Translations under genes and position numbers: made by a program | The notes under the pieces: generated by a model | Databases searched by the model: none | The model's input: only the letters and a program-made list of their open reading frames with translations | Told to the model about the DNA's origin: nothing | Assembly (NCBI GenBank): GCA_963826515.1 | Contig: CAWGXI010000016.1 | Span: 186,001-250,000 of the forward strand | Direction of reading: 5' to 3' | DNA: 64,000 nucleotides | Origin: DATFVJ01 sp963826515 | GTDB lineage: Bacteria; Actinomycetota; Actinomycetes; Streptosporangiales; Streptosporangiaceae | Part shown: positions 61,675 through 64,000 of the stretch, piece by piece | Numbering within the stretch: the stretch's first letter is position 1 | Layout of the letters: the number at the start of each line of letters is the position of its first letter

Positions 61675-63003
61675 TCAGCTCACGTCGGCGAATGGGTCCG
61701 GATATCCGAGGTCGCGGCGGGCGGCGGCGGGCAACCGCCACGGCTCGTGGACCAGCGGGCCTTCGAGGCCGGCGAGTTCTGGCACCCACCGGCGCACGTA
61801 GCTGCCCTGCGGGTCGAACCGCGCGGCCTGCCGCAGCGGGTTGAAGGCACGATTCGGGCGGGTGTCGTTGCCGGTGCCGGCGACCCACTGCCAGTTGCCG
61901 TAGTTGTTCGCGATATCCCCGTCGGCGAGCCAGTCCATGAAGTGGCGCGCCCCGAGCCGCCAGTCGATGCGCAGCTTCTTGGTGAGCAGCGAGGCGGTGA
62001 TGAGCCGTGCGCGGTTGTGCATCCAGCCTTCGTGGTGAAGCTGGCGCAGCCCCGCATCCACGATGGGAATGCCGGTGTGTCCCTCGCACCATGCCGCGAA
62101 GGCGTCCTTGTCCTCGTGCCAGCCGATCCCGCGCGGCCGGTAATCGTGGGTGGTGATCTGGGGGAACGCGGCCGTGACCTGATGATGGAAGTCCCGCCAG
62201 GCAAGCTGCCGGCGCAGGGCCTCCGCGCCGGGCCCGGCACCTGCCGCGAGCGCGAACTCGAGCGGCGACAGGCAGCCGAAATGCAGGTGAGCCGACAGCT
62301 TGGCGGTCGCATCGGCCGGGAGGTCGTCGTGGCGGTCGTCATACGCCGCGACGGGCCCGGCGGTCCAGGCGCGCATCCGCGCCCGGCCGGCCTCCTCGCC
62401 GCCCGCCTGCAAGCCGGCGGATATGCCCGGGGCACGCGGCAGCAGGGCGGCAAGCGGAGGAAGTTCACCGGCAGCCACGGCTTCGGGCAGCCGCAGCCGC
62501 TGCGGAGCCGCCGCCACCTGGCGCCACGTGGCCGCCTGCCAGGCCCGCCAGTAGGGGGTGAACACGCGGTAGTGGCTGCCGCCCGCCGGGCGAAGCTCGC
62601 CCGGCCGGACGACCGTGATGCCGGGATGCATGCGCAGGTCCACCCGGCAGCGCTTCAGTTCACTCGTCAGCGCGGCGGCGCGCCGCCGCGCGTAACCGCT
62701 CACGTCCTCGCTGCACAGCACGGCATACGCGGCGACCTCCCGGGCGATCCGCACCGTTTCCCCCACCGGGTCGCCGCGGCGGATGACCACGTCACCGCCG
62801 CGCTGGCGGAGTTCTGCACGCAGGCAACGCAGCGAGTCGAGCAGAAACGCTACCCGGTTCTGCGCGCGGTGCAGGCCAGCGAGCATCGCGTCGTCGAAAA
62901 CGAACAGCGGCACCACCCGCTCGGCCTCGGCACACGCGGCGGCGAGCGCCGGATGATCGTGCACCCGCAGGTCGCGGTTCAGCAGAACGACCGCGGTCCT
63001 CAT
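61675..63003 (-). CDS. phrB: deoxyribodipyrimidine photo-lyase
   Basis: The 442-residue class I photolyase/cryptochrome uses blue light to split pyrimidine dimers. It has the Rossmann-like antenna domain (LLNRDLRVHDHPALAAACAE, VVPLFVFDD) and the helical FAD domain. Blocks include KLSAHLHFGCLSPLE, LAWRDFHHQVTAAFP, TGIPIVDAGLRQLHHEGWMHNR (split here in reading) and DGDIANNYGNWQWVAGTG. The Trp residues of the electron-transfer chain appear present. The ATG at 63003 begins the expected first strand. Confidence 0.93.
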   Translation of the reverse strand: MRTAVVLLNRDLRVHDHPALAAACAEAERVVPLFVFDDAMLAGLHRAQNRVAFLLDSLRCLRAELRQRGGDVVIRRGDPVGETVRIAREVAAYAVLCSEDVSGYARRRAAALTSELKRCRVDLRMHPGITVVRPGELRPAGGSHYRVFTPYWRAWQAATWRQVAAAPQRLRLPEAVAAGELPPLAALLPRAPGISAGLQAGGEEAGRARMRAWTAGPVAAYDDRHDDLPADATAKLSAHLHFGCLSPLEFALAAGAGPGAEALRRQLAWRDFHHQVTAAFPQITTHDYRPRGIGWHEDKDAFAAWCEGHTGIPIVDAGLRQLHHEGWMHNRARLITASLLTKKLRIDWRLGARHFMDWLADGDIANNYGNWQWVAGTGNDTRPNRAFNPLRQAARFDPQGSYVRRWVPELAGLEGPLVHEPWRLPAAARRDLGYPDPFADVS

Positions 63004-63082
63004 TTCCCGCGCGCCGCATCCGCGCAGCCGTTAAGACTGATCTTGATCTCACTGCCGCTGCGGTCCGCAGGCGCCTGCGAGG

Positions 63083-63229
63083 TCAATCCGCGGCCAGCTC
63101 GGCGCGGCAGCGCGGGCAGGTCGCGGGCGGATCCCGGTCGGCCAGGGCGCCGCATTCCGGGCAGACGCGCGCCAGCCAGCAGGCCGGGTCGCCGCCTTCG
63201 CTCACGTCCGGGGTATCGCTCGTCGCCAC
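63083..63229 (-). CDS. 48-residue zinc-ribbon protein
   Basis: A GTG opens the frame MATSDTPDVSEGGDPACWLA, then RVCPECGALADRDPPATCPR followed by CRAELAAD. The CPECG and CPRC knuckles are a textbook zinc ribbon, and such short proteins are common in actinobacteria. The ribosome site is weak. It lies upstream of the photolyase gene on the same strand. The function is unknown. Confidence 0.6.
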   Translation of the reverse strand: MATSDTPDVSEGGDPACWLARVCPECGALADRDPPATCPRCRAELAAD

Positions 63230-63440
63230 TTGCTCGCCGCCAATGCACCAGAAGATCTGCCACGGCCTGCCCCCAGAAACTGGCCATCCTTCACACGATC
63301 ATCACATGAGCTTCACTGGTCTTGCGCTCCGGCACGGTCTCCTTGGAGGACAGTCCCTGGAGCGAAATCCTGGTAGCTAAAGTTCCTGTAGCGAAAGTCC
63401 CCGGAGTGAAAGCGAAGGCGCAGACGGAAGGCGGGCCGAG

Positions 63441-63566
63441 GTGAACGCTGCCGATCTGCTTGTGCTCGCGCCATGGGTGCTGTTCGGCGTCGGCCTCGGG
63501 GCTATCGGCTACCGGCTGTTGCACCGCAGGGTCACATCCCACCGGCACCGCCGTCAGATCCGATGA
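63441..63566 (+). CDS. 41-residue membrane protein upstream of terC
   Basis: A GTG opens NAADLLVLAPWVLFGVGLGA followed by IGYRLLHRRVTSHRHRRQIR. It has one hydrophobic helix and a strongly basic tail. The stop overlaps the TerC start as ATGA, so the two are probably co-translated. A run of short repeats with AGCGAAAGTC cores lies just upstream (about 63350-63420). Confidence 0.55.
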   Translation: MNAADLLVLAPWVLFGVGLGAIGYRLLHRRVTSHRHRRQIR

Positions 63567-64000
63567 CCACTGCCCCTGGCTGGGCATGGGCGGCGGCCGG
63601 GCTCACGATCTGCTGCCTGCTCGTGCTTGACCTGGCCGCCAGCAGACGCGGTTCCGGGATGTCGCGTGCGGTCCTCCTCAGCGCCGCGTGGGTCGGCGCC
63701 GGCATCGCCTTCGGGCTCGTGGTCGCCCTGTCGCTGGGCGGCGCCGCAGGCCAGGAGTACTTCGCCGCATACCTGATCGAAAAGTCGCTGAGCGTCGACA
63801 ACCTCTTCATATTCGCGGTGCTTTTCGGCGCATTCGGCGTACCGGCCGACAGCCAGCATCGCGTGCTGTTCTTCGGCGTCATCGGCGCGCTCGCGCTGCG
63901 CGGCGGATTCATCGCCGCGGGAGCGGCCTTGATTCACCAGGTGAGCTGGGTCTTCTACGTCTTCGGCGCGGTCCTGCTCGTCGCCGCCATCCGGATGGCC
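63563..64000 (+). CDS. TerC family integral membrane protein, 5' part
   Basis: The 146 codons seen run off the window end. They encode helices AAAGLTICCLLVLDLAASRR, SAAWVGAGIAFGLVVALSLG and the TerC signature YLIEKSLSVDNLFIFAVLFG. GVPADSQHRVLFFGVIGALA, LRGGFIAAGAALIH and FYVFGAVLLVAAIRMA follow. TerC/Alx proteins export manganese or other metal ions and are linked to tellurite resistance. The conserved Asp in SVDN is present. The ATG overlaps the preceding small gene. Confidence 0.9.
   Translation, partial: MTTAPGWAWAAAGLTICCLLVLDLAASRRGSGMSRAVLLSAAWVGAGIAFGLVVALSLGGAAGQEYFAAYLIEKSLSVDNLFIFAVLFGAFGVPADSQHRVLFFGVIGALALRGGFIAAGAALIHQVSWVFYVFGAVLLVAAIRMA

Noticed and set aside
63300..63440. Possible yybP-ykoY manganese riboswitch before the TerC gene
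   Set aside because: The conserved GGGGAGUA-type core is absent. The stretch consists of short AGCGAAAGTC-like repeats.

Overview
The window is very GC-rich, gene-dense DNA from a filamentous-type actinomycete. The evidence is a WhiB7-like regulator, DUF5999, DUF3040 and SCO6745-family proteins, an F420/PPOX-type oxidoreductase, a GTP-dependent PEP carboxykinase, NarL-type two-component remnants, a LigD-type NHEJ polymerase and frequent GTG starts. I cannot place it to genus. No rRNA, tRNA, CRISPR array or prophage was seen.

Layout. 1-13 kb holds a GCS2/ATP-grasp fusion, an alpha/beta hydrolase, an arylamine N-acetyltransferase, a zinc-ribbon PP2C phosphatase, pckG, a GAP-family membrane protein and a MazG-like protein. 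Decayed luciferase-like, WhiB and CMD-family genes lie between them. 12.5-13.7 kb is a long non-coding stretch with a cluster of DnaA-box-like sites. 13.7-20.5 kb is the most notable locus: a HerA-type ATPase followed by SbcD/Mre11, SbcC/Rad50 and a NurA-like nuclease, the last three with overlapping stop and start codons. 20.9-28 kb carries small conserved proteins, a secreted NlpC/P60 hydrolase, an IS66 remnant, a MocR-type regulator divergent from a broken MFS gene, and gene fragments. 28.7-34.7 kb has an acyl-CoA carboxylase beta subunit, an F420/PPOX protein, the WhiB7-like gene, a ferritin-like protein, an array of AACGTT sites and a secreted repeat protein. 34.8-45.3 kb mixes intact genes (ABC permease, MarR, P450, MOSC-reductase fusion, aldo/keto reductase, LigD polymerase) with many broken ones (histidine kinases, ABC ATPase without a P-loop, TMEM175 channel). 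45.3-52.4 kb has a SCO6745-family protein, an FAD oxidoreductase, a truncated response regulator, DUF3040, an NAD-dependent dehydrogenase and a pirin. 52.6-54.6 kb is a DyP peroxidase-encapsulin nanocompartment operon. 54.6-56.8 kb is the kbl-tdh threonine degradation operon. 57-64 kb holds a NUDIX protein, a regulator broken by an IS982 remnant, a SulP transporter, a photolyase and the start of a TerC gene.

Two features run through the whole window. First, gene decay is frequent: about a dozen genes are frameshifted, truncated or carry stops, and several need only one base to restore, so assembly error must be excluded. Second, repeats are abundant: tandem arrays of about 14-27 bp in both genes and spacers, a MITE-like element of about 175 bp, palindromic elements with CATGATC ends, and a roughly 110-bp composite element whose 3' half also occurs alone.

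Functional groupings: DNA-end processing and repair (HerA-SbcD-SbcC-NurA, LigD polymerase, photolyase), redox and encapsulated peroxidase chemistry (DyP-encapsulin, P450, MOSC-reductase, F420/PPOX), and central metabolism (pckG, kbl-tdh, acyl-CoA carboxylase).
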